6,218 nucleotides of DNA, from NCBI GenBank assembly GCA_002291945.1, contig DBAZ01000011.1, positions 19,074-25,291 on the forward strand, written 5' to 3'. The position numbers and the translations under genes are program-made. The notes beneath the pieces are model-generated. The model did not search any database, had not been told where the DNA came from, and saw only the letters and a list, made by a program, of their open reading frames with translations. The stretch is from Tepidimonas sp. UBA997 (GTDB lineage Bacteria; Pseudomonadota; Gammaproteobacteria; Burkholderiales; Burkholderiaceae_C). Positions 1 to 5,076 of the stretch are shown here, piece after piece; the stretch's first letter is position 1, and each line of letters begins with the position of its first letter.

Positions 1-590
1 TTGCCGATGATGGTTTTGAGTTTCCAGCGGCTGAGGTATTCGCTGGCGTCCTCGCGCAGATGCAGAATGACGCGGGTACCGCGCTCGGCACGGGTGATGG
101 TTTCGGTCTCGAAATCGCCCGCGCCACCGCTGACCCAGCGCACGCCCTGTTCGGCCTTCAGGCCGGCACGACGTGACTCGACCGTGATCTTGTCGGCCAC
201 GATGAAGCCCGAGTAGAAACCGACCCCGAACTGGCCGATCAGTTGGGCGTCTTTTTTCTGGTCGCCGCTGAGGCGGCTCATGAAGTCCTTGGTGCCGCTC
301 TTGGCGATCGTGCCCAGGTGGTCGATCGCCTCTTGCTCGCTCATGCCGATGCCGTTGTCGGTGATGGTCAGCGTCTGGGCGTCCTTGTCGAACGCGACCC
401 GCACCTCCAGGTTGGGCGCATCCTCGTACAGGCCCGTGTTGTTCAGGGCCTCGAAGCGCAGCTTGTCGCAGGCGTCCGATGCGTTGGACACCAGTTCGCG
501 CAAAAAGATGTCCTTGTTGGAGTACAGCGAGTGGGTCACGAGGTGCAGCAACTGGGCCACTTCGGCCTGAAAAGCGTGTTGTGTCGTCAT
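1..590 (-). CDS. htpG: HtpG molecular chaperone (Hsp90), N-terminal part, cut by the window edge
   Basis: Cytosolic ATP-dependent Hsp90 chaperone that helps fold and remodel client proteins, especially under heat stress. Only the first 196 residues are present; the gene continues past base 1. These cover the GHKL ATPase domain. The N-box ELVSNASDA begins at residue 32 (Glu32 and Asn36 are the expected catalytic and Mg-binding residues), DNGIGM is at 78-83, the lid segment HLGTIAKSGT at 91-100, and GQFGVGFYS at 119-127. The match to E. coli HtpG runs nearly from the first residue, which fixes the ATG at 590. No clear Shine-Dalgarno sequence precedes it. A sigma-32-like promoter lies about 90-120 bases upstream, just after the stop codon of the pseudouridine synthase gene, so htpG probably has its own heat-shock transcription. 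Nothing in the visible part looks damaged. Identity is very secure. Confidence 0.97.
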   Translation of the reverse strand, partial: MTTQHAFQAEVAQLLHLVTHSLYSNKDIFLRELVSNASDACDKLRFEALNNTGLYEDAPNLEVRVAFDKDAQTLTITDNGIGMSEQEAIDHLGTIAKSGTKDFMSRLSGDQKKDAQLIGQFGVGFYSGFIVADKITVESRRAGLKAEQGVRWVSGGAGDFETETITRAERGTRVILHLREDASEYLSRWKLKTIIG

Positions 591-612
591 GGGGCAGATT
601 CAGCGTTGAAGA

Positions 613-650
613 GAGGGTTGAGCCGGGGAGGGTTGAGGATAGAGGATTGA
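613..650 (-). repeat. Pyrimidine-rich short repeats in the htpG leader
   Basis: The plus strand carries GAGGGTTGAG at 613-622 and exactly again at 628-637, with a degraded third copy GAGGATTGA at 642-650, in steps of about 15 bases. In the htpG transcript these read as CU-rich units of the form CTCAACCCTC. Just upstream in the transcript, GGCAA/TTGCC (666-662 and 657-653) can form a small hairpin. The role is unknown: it may affect ribosome access or simply be low-complexity leader sequence. Confidence 0.5.
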
Positions 651-680
651 CCGGCAAGCCATTGCCTGTCACACCCCGCC

Positions 681-710
681 CCATCTGGCGGCAAGCGTCG
701 GGTTTTCAAG
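681..710 (-). promoter_or_regulatory. Candidate sigma-32 (RpoH) heat-shock promoter of htpG
   Basis: On the minus strand CTTGAAA (710-704) matches the RpoH -35 consensus exactly. After a 15-base spacer comes CCAGATGG (688-681), a partial match to the -10 consensus CCCCATNT (CC and AT agree). The -35 begins five bases after the rluF-like stop codon. Transcription would start near 675, giving a leader of about 85 bases. htpG is a known RpoH target in enterics. The -10 match is only moderate, so this is a good candidate rather than a certainty. Confidence 0.55.
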
Positions 711-715
711 AGGTC

Positions 716-1579
716 TCAGAAGCGCTCGTGTGCGCCCAGGTAGCGCCACTGCCCCAGCGGCAGATTGCCCAGCACCACCTTGCCGATGCGGATGCGCTTG
801 AGCCCCACCACGTGCAGCCCGACCTGCTCACACATGCGGCGGATCTGGCGCTTCTTGCCCTCGCGCAGCACAAACCGCAATTGTTCGGGGTTCTGCCAGT
901 CCACCTGGGCCGGCCTGAGCGGCTGTCCGTCCAGGCTCAGCCCGTGCCGGAGCAAGGCCAGCCTGTCGTCCGGGAACACCCGCTGCACCTCCTGCGTCAC
1001 CAACCCCGCGCCCTTGGGGCCGTTGGGCGCCCAGTGGACACGCACCAGGTATTCCTTGTCGGCCTCGCTGCTTGCGCCGATCAGCGCCTTGGCCACGCGG
1101 CCGTCCTGCGTCAGCACCAGCAGGCCGGTGGAATCGATGTCGAGCCGCCCAGCGGGGGCCAAGCCCCGGGTGTGCCCGGCCTCGAATCGGCGCGGCGTGC
1201 GATCCTCCCGCCAGCGGGTGGCGGGCTTGACGAGCACGGCAGCGCTCTGGTGCCCGTCTTCGGGCAGACCGCTCACATAGCCGACCGGCTTGTGCAGCAA
1301 GATGGTGACACGCGCCCCTTGGTGTTCGGTCGCCTCGGGTGCCACCTCCACCCGGTCGGCGGGGGTCACGGCCTGCCCAGTCTGCGCCGGCTGGCCGTTC
1401 ACCCGCACCCAGCCACGCGCGATCCACTCGTCGGCTTCGCGCCGCGAGCACAGACCCATGTCGGCCAGCCGCTTGTTCAAGCGCACCGCCTCGGCCGCCT
1501 GAGACGGCTGAACAGGGCGCTGAGCAGGCCGTCGGCTGGCGGCAGGCTTGTGGGCCGGGAGGTGCAAGGTACGGGACAT
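716..1579 (-). CDS. rluF: RluF-like 23S rRNA pseudouridine synthase (RsuA/RluB/RluE/RluF family)
   Basis: Predicted cytosolic enzyme that isomerises a uridine in rRNA to pseudouridine; E. coli RluF acts on 23S rRNA U2604. The 287-aa protein starts with a basic, Pro/Ala-rich tail of about 30 residues. An S4 RNA-binding domain follows (about 34-80, with RLNKRLADMGLCSRREAD), then the catalytic domain. That domain holds HKPVG (about 97-101), the catalytic motif GRLDIDSTGLL with Asp147, KEYLV, and the C-terminal KKRQIRRMCE. The ending LPLGQWRYL resembles the RluF ending IPLGEWRDL, so RluF is preferred over RsuA, RluB or RluE, but specificity cannot be proved. About 20 extra residues lie between HKPVG and GRLD. 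The ATG at 1579 was chosen; a TTG at 1585 would add two residues. No clear ribosome site precedes it, and the stop of a small upstream frame lies two bases away, so translation may be coupled. Confidence 0.88.
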   Translation of the reverse strand: MSRTLHLPAHKPAASRRPAQRPVQPSQAAEAVRLNKRLADMGLCSRREADEWIARGWVRVNGQPAQTGQAVTPADRVEVAPEATEHQGARVTILLHKPVGYVSGLPEDGHQSAAVLVKPATRWREDRTPRRFEAGHTRGLAPAGRLDIDSTGLLVLTQDGRVAKALIGASSEADKEYLVRVHWAPNGPKGAGLVTQEVQRVFPDDRLALLRHGLSLDGQPLRPAQVDWQNPEQLRFVLREGKKRQIRRMCEQVGLHVVGLKRIRIGKVVLGNLPLGQWRYLGAHERF

Positions 1580-1581
1580 GA

Positions 1582-1800
1582 TCAATAGGCAGGCTGATGA
1601 AAAAATCCTTGCGCCAAGGCGCTCAAACCCCGATTGAGCGCGAGGTCGCTGGTAGAACGCACGATTTTGGCATCACTTGCATGTTGCATCATGCCCGGGA
1701 TGCACGATTGGTCCATCTTGCGCTCCTGCACCGGCAAGCGTTTGCAGTCCCACTCTGTCTGCCAGTTCCGCGTTGCTTGGGCGCACTGGTGGTCATCCAT
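1582..1800 (-). CDS. Small hypothetical protein (72 aa) directly upstream of the rluF-like gene
   Basis: I do not recognise this protein. The frame starts at ATG 1800 (an AGG about seven bases upstream is a weak ribosome site) and ends with TGA at 1584-1582, two bases before the rluF-like ATG. By hand count its codon positions are roughly 59, 45 and 70 percent GC for positions 1, 2 and 3, the order expected of a true gene in such a genome. The composition is not the Arg/Ala/Pro-rich kind of a GC-rich shadow frame: it has three Cys and two Trp, and reads WDCKRLPVQERKMDQSCIPG around residues 17-36. No signal peptide or membrane segment is seen. A GTG at 1836 would add 12 residues, less convincingly. 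The opposing plus frames look like shadows. If it is real, it is probably co-transcribed with the pseudouridine synthase. The alternative is an untranslated leader. Confidence 0.42.
   Translation of the reverse strand: MDDHQCAQATRNWQTEWDCKRLPVQERKMDQSCIPGMMQHASDAKIVRSTSDLALNRGLSALAQGFFHQPAY
1600..1641 (-). other. Overlapping hairpins with a U-tract ahead of the rluF-like start
   Basis: Two inverted repeats lie next to each other. GCGCTCAA (1619-1626) pairs perfectly with TTGAGCGC (1634-1641) around a 7-base loop. CCTTG (1607-1611) pairs with CAAGG (1615-1619) around a 3-base loop. On the minus strand the second hairpin is followed by one A and then six T (1605-1600), so it looks like a short intrinsic terminator about 20 bases before the rluF-like ATG. 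The two hairpins share base 1619. They also fall inside the candidate 72-aa frame, so some or all of the pattern may be codon coincidence. Confidence 0.4.
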
Positions 1801-1890
1801 GGTGTGGCCTACGCAGCAAAGTGATCGAAATCGCACCCGCTGACGCGCGGCTGCGTGTTTTCAGTGAAAACCACTACGTAATACCCGCGA

Positions 1891-1921
1891 TAGACAGTAT
1901 GATGCAGTTCGCTAGCATAAT
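1891..1921 (+). promoter_or_regulatory. Candidate sigma-70 promoter of the Bug/TctC receptor gene
   Basis: TAGACA (1891-1896) matches five of six -35 consensus bases. Possible -10 elements are TAGCAT (1913-1918, 16-base spacer, 4 of 6) and CATAAT (1916-1921, 19-base spacer, 5 of 6). Transcription would begin about 20 bases before the ATG. TATGAT at 1898-1903 is another -10-like hexamer but has no good -35. Confidence 0.4.
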
Positions 1922-1936
1922 GCCATTCTTTCACTC

Positions 1937-1942
1937 AGGAGA
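1937..1942 (+). promoter_or_regulatory. Shine-Dalgarno site deciding the receptor gene start
   Basis: AGGAGA lies four bases before the ATG at 1947, and the AGGAG core five bases before. It fixes the start of an open frame that otherwise stays open upstream to 1677, and places the signal peptide exactly at the N-terminus. Confidence 0.8.
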
Positions 1943-1946
1943 CACG

Positions 1947-2930
1947 ATGAAAAAGCTCATGACATTCGCATTGGCCGCTACCTTGGCTGCGGGCACCTAT
2001 GCTCAGAACTTTCCTGCTCGCCCGATCACGATCGTGGTGCCCTTCGCTGCTGGTGGCCCGACCGACACCGTGGCGCGCCAACTGGCTGAAGCGATGCGGC
2101 CGCACCTGAACAATGTCAACATTGTCGTTGAAAATGCAGCGGGTGCTGGCGGCACCATCGGGGCCACGCGCGTCGCTCGTGCCCAGCCGGACGGTCACAC
2201 CCTTCTGGTTTGGCATATCGGCATGGCTTCGACGGCCAGCCTCTATCGTCGTCTGCAATTCAATGCCTTGCAAGACTTTGAGTACCTGGGCATCATCAAC
2301 GACGTACCGATGACGCTGATTGGCAAGCCCCAACTGCCGGCCAACACCTACCGCGACTTTGAAAACTTCATTCGTGCGAATGCAGGCCGACTCAATCTGG
2401 CCCACGCCGGTCTAGGTTCGGCCTCTCACATCTGTGGCCTGATGTGGCAATCTGCCATCAATGCCGGTCAAGCCATGACGACCATTCCTTTTGGTGGCAC
2501 GGCCCCGGCCATGAATGCCCTCATTGGTGGCCAGGTCGATGTCATGTGTGACCAGACGACCAACACGGTCAGCCAGATTGAAGCGGGTCGCGTGAAAGCA
2601 TTTGCCGTCACGACCGCCCAACGCCTGAACGACCATCCTGTGCTGAAAGACTACCCATCCCTTCAGGAAATGGGTCTGCGCAACTTCAACTTGACCATCT
2701 GGCACGGGCTGTATGCGCCCAAAGGCACCCCGGCGGCCGTTACCGAAAGGCTCAATACAGCCATGCGGGCGGCCCTGCGTGATCCGAACTTTATTCAGCA
2801 GCAACGTGCACTCGGTGCCATAGTAGCGACCGACAACCGTGTGACACCTGCCGGTCACAAGGCGTTCGTGTCCGAGCAAATCACCACACTGACTCGCGTG
2901 ATTCAGGCCGCCGGTCAATTTGCTGACTGA
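1947..2930 (+). CDS. Bug/TctC-family periplasmic solute-binding protein (tripartite tricarboxylate transporter receptor)
   Basis: Predicted periplasmic receptor that binds a small organic acid or similar carboxylate and presents it to a TctA/TctB-type permease. The 327-aa length is usual for the family. Residues 1-19 form a Sec signal peptide: two Lys, a hydrophobic Ala/Leu core and cleavage after TYA, before QNFPARP. The mature protein opens with the family hallmark PITIVVPFAAGGPTDTVAR, followed by VENAAGAGGTIGA. Further family-typical segments are GTAPAMNALIGGQVD in the middle and WHGLYAPKGTPA towards the C-terminus. The ligand cannot be predicted, because the family is very diverse and heavily duplicated in Bordetella, Cupriavidus and Comamonadaceae. 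It stands alone: no permease or catabolic gene is adjacent, the flanking genes are on the other strand, and it has its own promoter region and terminator. Such orphan receptors may share permeases or act in sensing. Family identity is secure. Confidence 0.93.
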   Translation: MKKLMTFALAATLAAGTYAQNFPARPITIVVPFAAGGPTDTVARQLAEAMRPHLNNVNIVVENAAGAGGTIGATRVARAQPDGHTLLVWHIGMASTASLYRRLQFNALQDFEYLGIINDVPMTLIGKPQLPANTYRDFENFIRANAGRLNLAHAGLGSASHICGLMWQSAINAGQAMTTIPFGGTAPAMNALIGGQVDVMCDQTTNTVSQIEAGRVKAFAVTTAQRLNDHPVLKDYPSLQEMGLRNFNLTIWHGLYAPKGTPAAVTERLNTAMRAALRDPNFIQQQRALGAIVATDNRVTPAGHKAFVSEQITTLTRVIQAAGQFAD

Positions 2931-2951
2931 TCATTCCTGACTTGCACCCAA

Positions 2952-2980
2952 CCCCCTGCGTGTCAGGGGGTTTTTTATTT
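2952..2980 (+). terminator. Rho-independent terminator after the receptor gene
   Basis: CCCCCTG (2952-2958) and CAGGGGG (2964-2970) form a perfect 7-bp GC-rich stem around the loop CGTGT, followed by six T, one A and three T (2971-2980). It starts about 20 bases after the stop codon. On the minus strand the same hairpin lies just past the DUF1840 stop but lacks a good U-tract, so it mainly serves the plus strand. Confidence 0.92.
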
Positions 2981-3299
2981 ACACACCCCAAGTGACATGA
3001 GCCTGTTCACGCTGACAGTGACTGAGCATGCTCAGAAAAGGATGCAGCCGGGTTTTCAGTGAAAGCCGTTCCGGATCGGGCACATATTCACCCTTTTCTG
3101 TGGCCTCCTGCTTTTTTCGTTCAAACTCCAGAGCTTCGTCTTCGATGGCACGTCCAATCGCCTCGATGGCTGATGGCATATCCTCCACCAGCAAAATGCC
3201 GGGGGCTGCTGCATCCTTACCCAGAATGTCCAGCAGACGCTTTCCGTTTTCCTGAAGCATCAACACATCACCGGTTGCCTTGGATTTAAAACAGTACAT
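2979..3299 (-). CDS. DUF1840 family protein
   Basis: A 106-aa cytosolic protein of unknown function. It fits the DUF1840 family, found mostly in Betaproteobacteria. The signs are an opening of MYCFKSKATGDVLML followed by an NGKRLLDILGKD segment, a short helical middle with an Ile/Ala-rich stretch, a charged Glu/Lys-rich segment (about 58-72), and a hydrophobic tail ending TWGV. No signal peptide, membrane segment or catalytic motif is seen. The ATG at 3299 was chosen because GAAGGAG stands eight bases before it; the in-frame GTG at 3308 overlaps that site and is unlikely. The gene follows the FlhG-like gene on the same strand after 113 bases, a gap that contains an FNR-type palindrome. It converges on the receptor gene, with 48 bases between the two stop codons. 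Family assignment is from memory of its conserved ends. Confidence 0.82.
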   Translation of the reverse strand: MYCFKSKATGDVLMLQENGKRLLDILGKDAAAPGILLVEDMPSAIEAIGRAIEDEALEFERKKQEATEKGEYVPDPERLSLKTRLHPFLSMLSHCQREQAHVTWGV

Positions 3300-3307
3300 T
3301 CTTGCCA

Positions 3308-3314
3308 CTCCTTC
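3308..3314 (-). promoter_or_regulatory. Shine-Dalgarno site deciding the DUF1840 start
   Basis: GAAGGAG on the minus strand (3314-3308) is eight bases upstream of ATG 3299, ideal spacing. It rules against the GTG at 3308. Confidence 0.8.
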
Positions 3315-3376
3315 TTCAACACGCTCTTGATTCTGTCACCGGCAAGCAGTCTTTGTTCCATCGTCAACACGTTGGC

Positions 3377-3390
3377 TTGATGCAGATCAA
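3377..3390. promoter_or_regulatory. FNR/Anr-type binding site
   Basis: TTGATGCAGATCAA is a perfect match to the FNR consensus TTGAT-N4-ATCAA. The dyad extends two more bases on each side (GC at 3375-3376 pairs with GC at 3391-3392). It lies in the non-coding gap between the FlhG-like stop (3413) and the DUF1840 start (3299), so it would most naturally control the DUF1840 gene in response to low oxygen. I could not find a convincing -10 at class II spacing, so the promoter itself remains undefined. Confidence 0.6.
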
Positions 3391-3412
3391 GCGGGCGTCG
3401 CCTCTCAGACGC

Positions 3413-4288
3413 TCACACGCGTTCATCCGGATGGATGGCCGTCTCTGCCAGACGTCCCGCAATTTGCAAAACCGCCAACCCCGCTGGGGAACCCGGGGTC
3501 TGAGCCAAGAGTAGCTGCCGCCGCATGACAGACTCCTTGACCGCCATGTCGGCCGGAATATCACCCACATGAATCAAGCGGACCGTGCCTACCTGCGGTG
3601 CACTGTTCTGATCTTGCATTTTGTCGTTCACGCCCAGAAAACGGTTCAACACCCTCTGCAGTTGAGTCGTGATGGCCTTGCCATCGCCAGGCCGTGCCGT
3701 CTGGTTCACCACCAAGCGCACATGCTGACGTTTTTGCTGCGTGGCCAGGACTTTGATCATGGCGTAAGCATCGGTAAGTGAGGTCGGCTCAGGGGTAGCC
3801 ACCAGCAATATTTCCGTGGCCAACGACAAGGCAAACAACACCACATCAGAGATGCCAGCTCCGGTATCGAGCAGCACCACATCGTAGCGAGGAACAACGT
3901 CAGCCATCAGCTTCAGGAAATCTTCGCGCACCTCATGGGTGAGTCGGGAGTACTCCACCATGCCAGAGCCGGCCAGGATGACCGAGAAGCCGCCTGGGGC
4001 TTTCAGTATGGCATCATCCAACGTGGCCTTGCCCGTGAACACATCGTGCAACGTGAGCTTCGGGTACAAATTCAGCACAACATCCAGATTGGCCAGCCCA
4101 AGGTCCGCATCGAGCACCAACACTTTAAGCCCCCGCCTGGTCAAGGCAGCCGCAAGGTTGGCCGACACAAAGGTTTTCCCCACCCCCCCCTTGCCACTGG
4201 TGACGGCCATCACCTTGCCCTTGGCAGGCCGGAAGACAACGCCATCGTTCAGGACACTCCCAGGGTTCATGCTACTTTTGACGATCAT
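3413..4288 (-). CDS. FlhG/FleN-like MinD/ParA-family ATPase
   Basis: P-loop ATPase of the MinD/ParA (SIMIBI) class, closest in its motifs to FlhG/FleN/YlxH, the regulators of flagellar number and placement. The 291-aa protein has a deviant Walker A SGKGGVGKTF at 31-40 with signature Lys33 and P-loop Lys38. The switch I segment LDADLGLANLD (59-69) is typical of FlhG, and the switch II/Walker B is DTGAGIS at 141-147. VNQ near 204-206 is the usual base-contact position. These support ATP-dependent dimerisation. The first 25 residues have no DQAxxLR motif, which in characterised FlhG proteins activates the GTPase FlhF. No obvious C-terminal amphipathic membrane-targeting helix is seen. ATG 4288 was chosen because of an AGGT seven bases upstream; ATG 4270 is an alternative. 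It lies 22 bases after the diguanylate cyclase gene, almost certainly in one operon. No flagellar gene is in the window, so a role other than flagellar placement is possible. Confidence 0.85.
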   Translation of the reverse strand: MIVKSSMNPGSVLNDGVVFRPAKGKVMAVTSGKGGVGKTFVSANLAAALTRRGLKVLVLDADLGLANLDVVLNLYPKLTLHDVFTGKATLDDAILKAPGGFSVILAGSGMVEYSRLTHEVREDFLKLMADVVPRYDVVLLDTGAGISDVVLFALSLATEILLVATPEPTSLTDAYAMIKVLATQQKRQHVRLVVNQTARPGDGKAITTQLQRVLNRFLGVNDKMQDQNSAPQVGTVRLIHVGDIPADMAVKESVMRRQLLLAQTPGSPAGLAVLQIAGRLAETAIHPDERV

Positions 4289-4310
4289 GGGTTTTACCTA
4301 AGGTGCCTCA

Positions 4311-5021
4311 TTATCGAGATTGCACGGGATCAATGACAAAAGTGGCCTCCTCGCTCCAGCCAAACAGCATGTCTTTTTCCTCCGCACTGACATCGGCCGA
4401 CGCAGTCTCTTCCAGGGACACACGATTTCTACCCGCTTGTTTGGCTCGATACAGTTGCTGATCAGCACGTTCAAGCCAGATATCCACTTGACCTCGGACC
4501 CATGGAGCGGCAAAGGCACCACCGCAACTGACCGTCACGTGGATGTCCACCTGAGAAAACCGTACCACCTGCCTGTCTACCGCCGCACGAATCCGCTCTG
4601 CGACGACCGGAGCAAACGTGGGGGGGCAGTTAGGGCACACGACTGAAAATTCTTCACCGCCCAAACGGGCCACAGTATCCATCGGCCTGACCGACGCCCT
4701 CAGGCAATCCGCCACCGATCGGATCACGGCATCCCCCGCCAAGTGACCATACACGTCATTGACCCGCTTGAAATGATCGATGTCCACGGCAATCAGAAGC
4801 GCCTGCTCTCCGCCGCGAGCCACCCGATCCAGTTCGCGTTGAAGGATGGGCAGAAATGCGCGACGATTCAGCAGGCCAGTGAGTGGATCAGTCGCGGTCA
4901 GGTCGCATAAGGCGTCAACCACCCACTGGGCGAATGCGTCCGAGTCGGACATTTCGGGGATGGTCAAACCCGCCTGCCGGAGAAGCGACTTCGCAGTACT
5001 CAGGTTGAGTGAACGGGCCAT
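4311..5021 (-). CDS. Diguanylate cyclase (GGEEF) with c-di-GMP inhibitory site
   Basis: Predicted to make cyclic di-GMP from two GTP. The 236-aa protein is almost entirely one GGDEF domain. DPLTGLLNRR at 45-54 opens it, DIDHFKRVND at 80-89 carries metal- and substrate-binding residues, and RLGGEEF carries the active-site GGEEF at 121-125. RPMD at 112-115 lies exactly five residues before GGEEF, the position of the allosteric RxxD I-site, so product inhibition is expected. All expected active-site residues are present. The first 45 residues are a short, probably helical segment with no recognised sensor, coiled coil or membrane span, and the last 30 are acidic. The enzyme therefore looks soluble, and its input signal is not visible. 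ATG 5021 was chosen; TTG 5039 would add six residues, and neither has a good ribosome site. It lies between the metH half-gene (55 bases upstream) and the FlhG-like ATPase gene (22 bases downstream). Confidence 0.92.
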   Translation of the reverse strand: MARSLNLSTAKSLLRQAGLTIPEMSDSDAFAQWVVDALCDLTATDPLTGLLNRRAFLPILQRELDRVARGGEQALLIAVDIDHFKRVNDVYGHLAGDAVIRSVADCLRASVRPMDTVARLGGEEFSVVCPNCPPTFAPVVAERIRAAVDRQVVRFSQVDIHVTVSCGGAFAAPWVRGQVDIWLERADQQLYRAKQAGRNRVSLEETASADVSAEEKDMLFGWSEEATFVIDPVQSR

Positions 5022-5076
5022 GCACGGAAGGTCAGACAAGTCGACTGTTAGCCCGATCTTAACCGATCAACATGGA

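Larger units (their letters stand above)
1801..1946. other. Divergent intergenic region with an operator-like dyad
   Basis: This stretch separates the minus-strand frame starting at 1800 from the plus-strand receptor gene at 1947, so it should hold promoters for both directions. A dyad GTTTTC-AGT-GAAAAC sits at 1857-1871, with a nested AGTG/CACT pairing (1863-1866 and 1872-1875). It lies about 20 bases upstream of the receptor gene's candidate -35, a suitable place for a regulator to bind. No tRNA or transposon end is visible. I could not pick a convincing minus-strand promoter. Confidence 0.35.

Noticed and set aside
479..1588. Long plus-strand open frame opposite the pseudouridine synthase gene
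   Set aside because: It is antisense to a protein with clear S4 and catalytic motifs, is rich in Arg/Pro/His/Gln, and shows no family motif. It is a GC-driven shadow.
1685..1704. Inverted repeat TGCATC/GATGCA around a CCCGGG centre
   Set aside because: Short stem, no U-tract, and inside the candidate 72-aa frame; no function can be supported.
1677..1946. In-frame upstream extension of the receptor gene
   Set aside because: The AGGAGA site and the signal peptide start exactly at 1947; the extension reads as non-protein-like sequence across the promoter region.
1586..1946. Possible tRNA or mobile-element remnant in the central gap
   Set aside because: No T-loop or anticodon-arm signature, no terminal inverted repeats and no transposase-like frame on either strand.
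1857..3064. Shared 13-mer GTTTTCAGTGAAA at 1857-1869 and 3052-3064
   Set aside because: The second copy lies within DUF1840 codons, and one such match is about what chance gives in a window of this size.
3260..3361. A 33-aa minus-strand frame beginning MEQRLLAGD that overlaps the DUF1840 start in another frame
   Set aside because: It has no Shine-Dalgarno site of its own and too little length to judge; the DUF1840 start has an ideal site inside it. It could be a leader peptide, but there is no positive evidence.
3393..3412. Possible terminator after the FlhG-like gene (GCGTC/GACGC stem)
   Set aside because: Only a 5-bp stem with an 8-base loop and no following U-tract.
5037..5039. TTG start for the diguanylate cyclase (and similar TTG starts at 1585 and 6162)
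   Set aside because: Each adds only a few residues, has no ribosome site, and has a nearby ATG that fits the family N-terminus as well or better.
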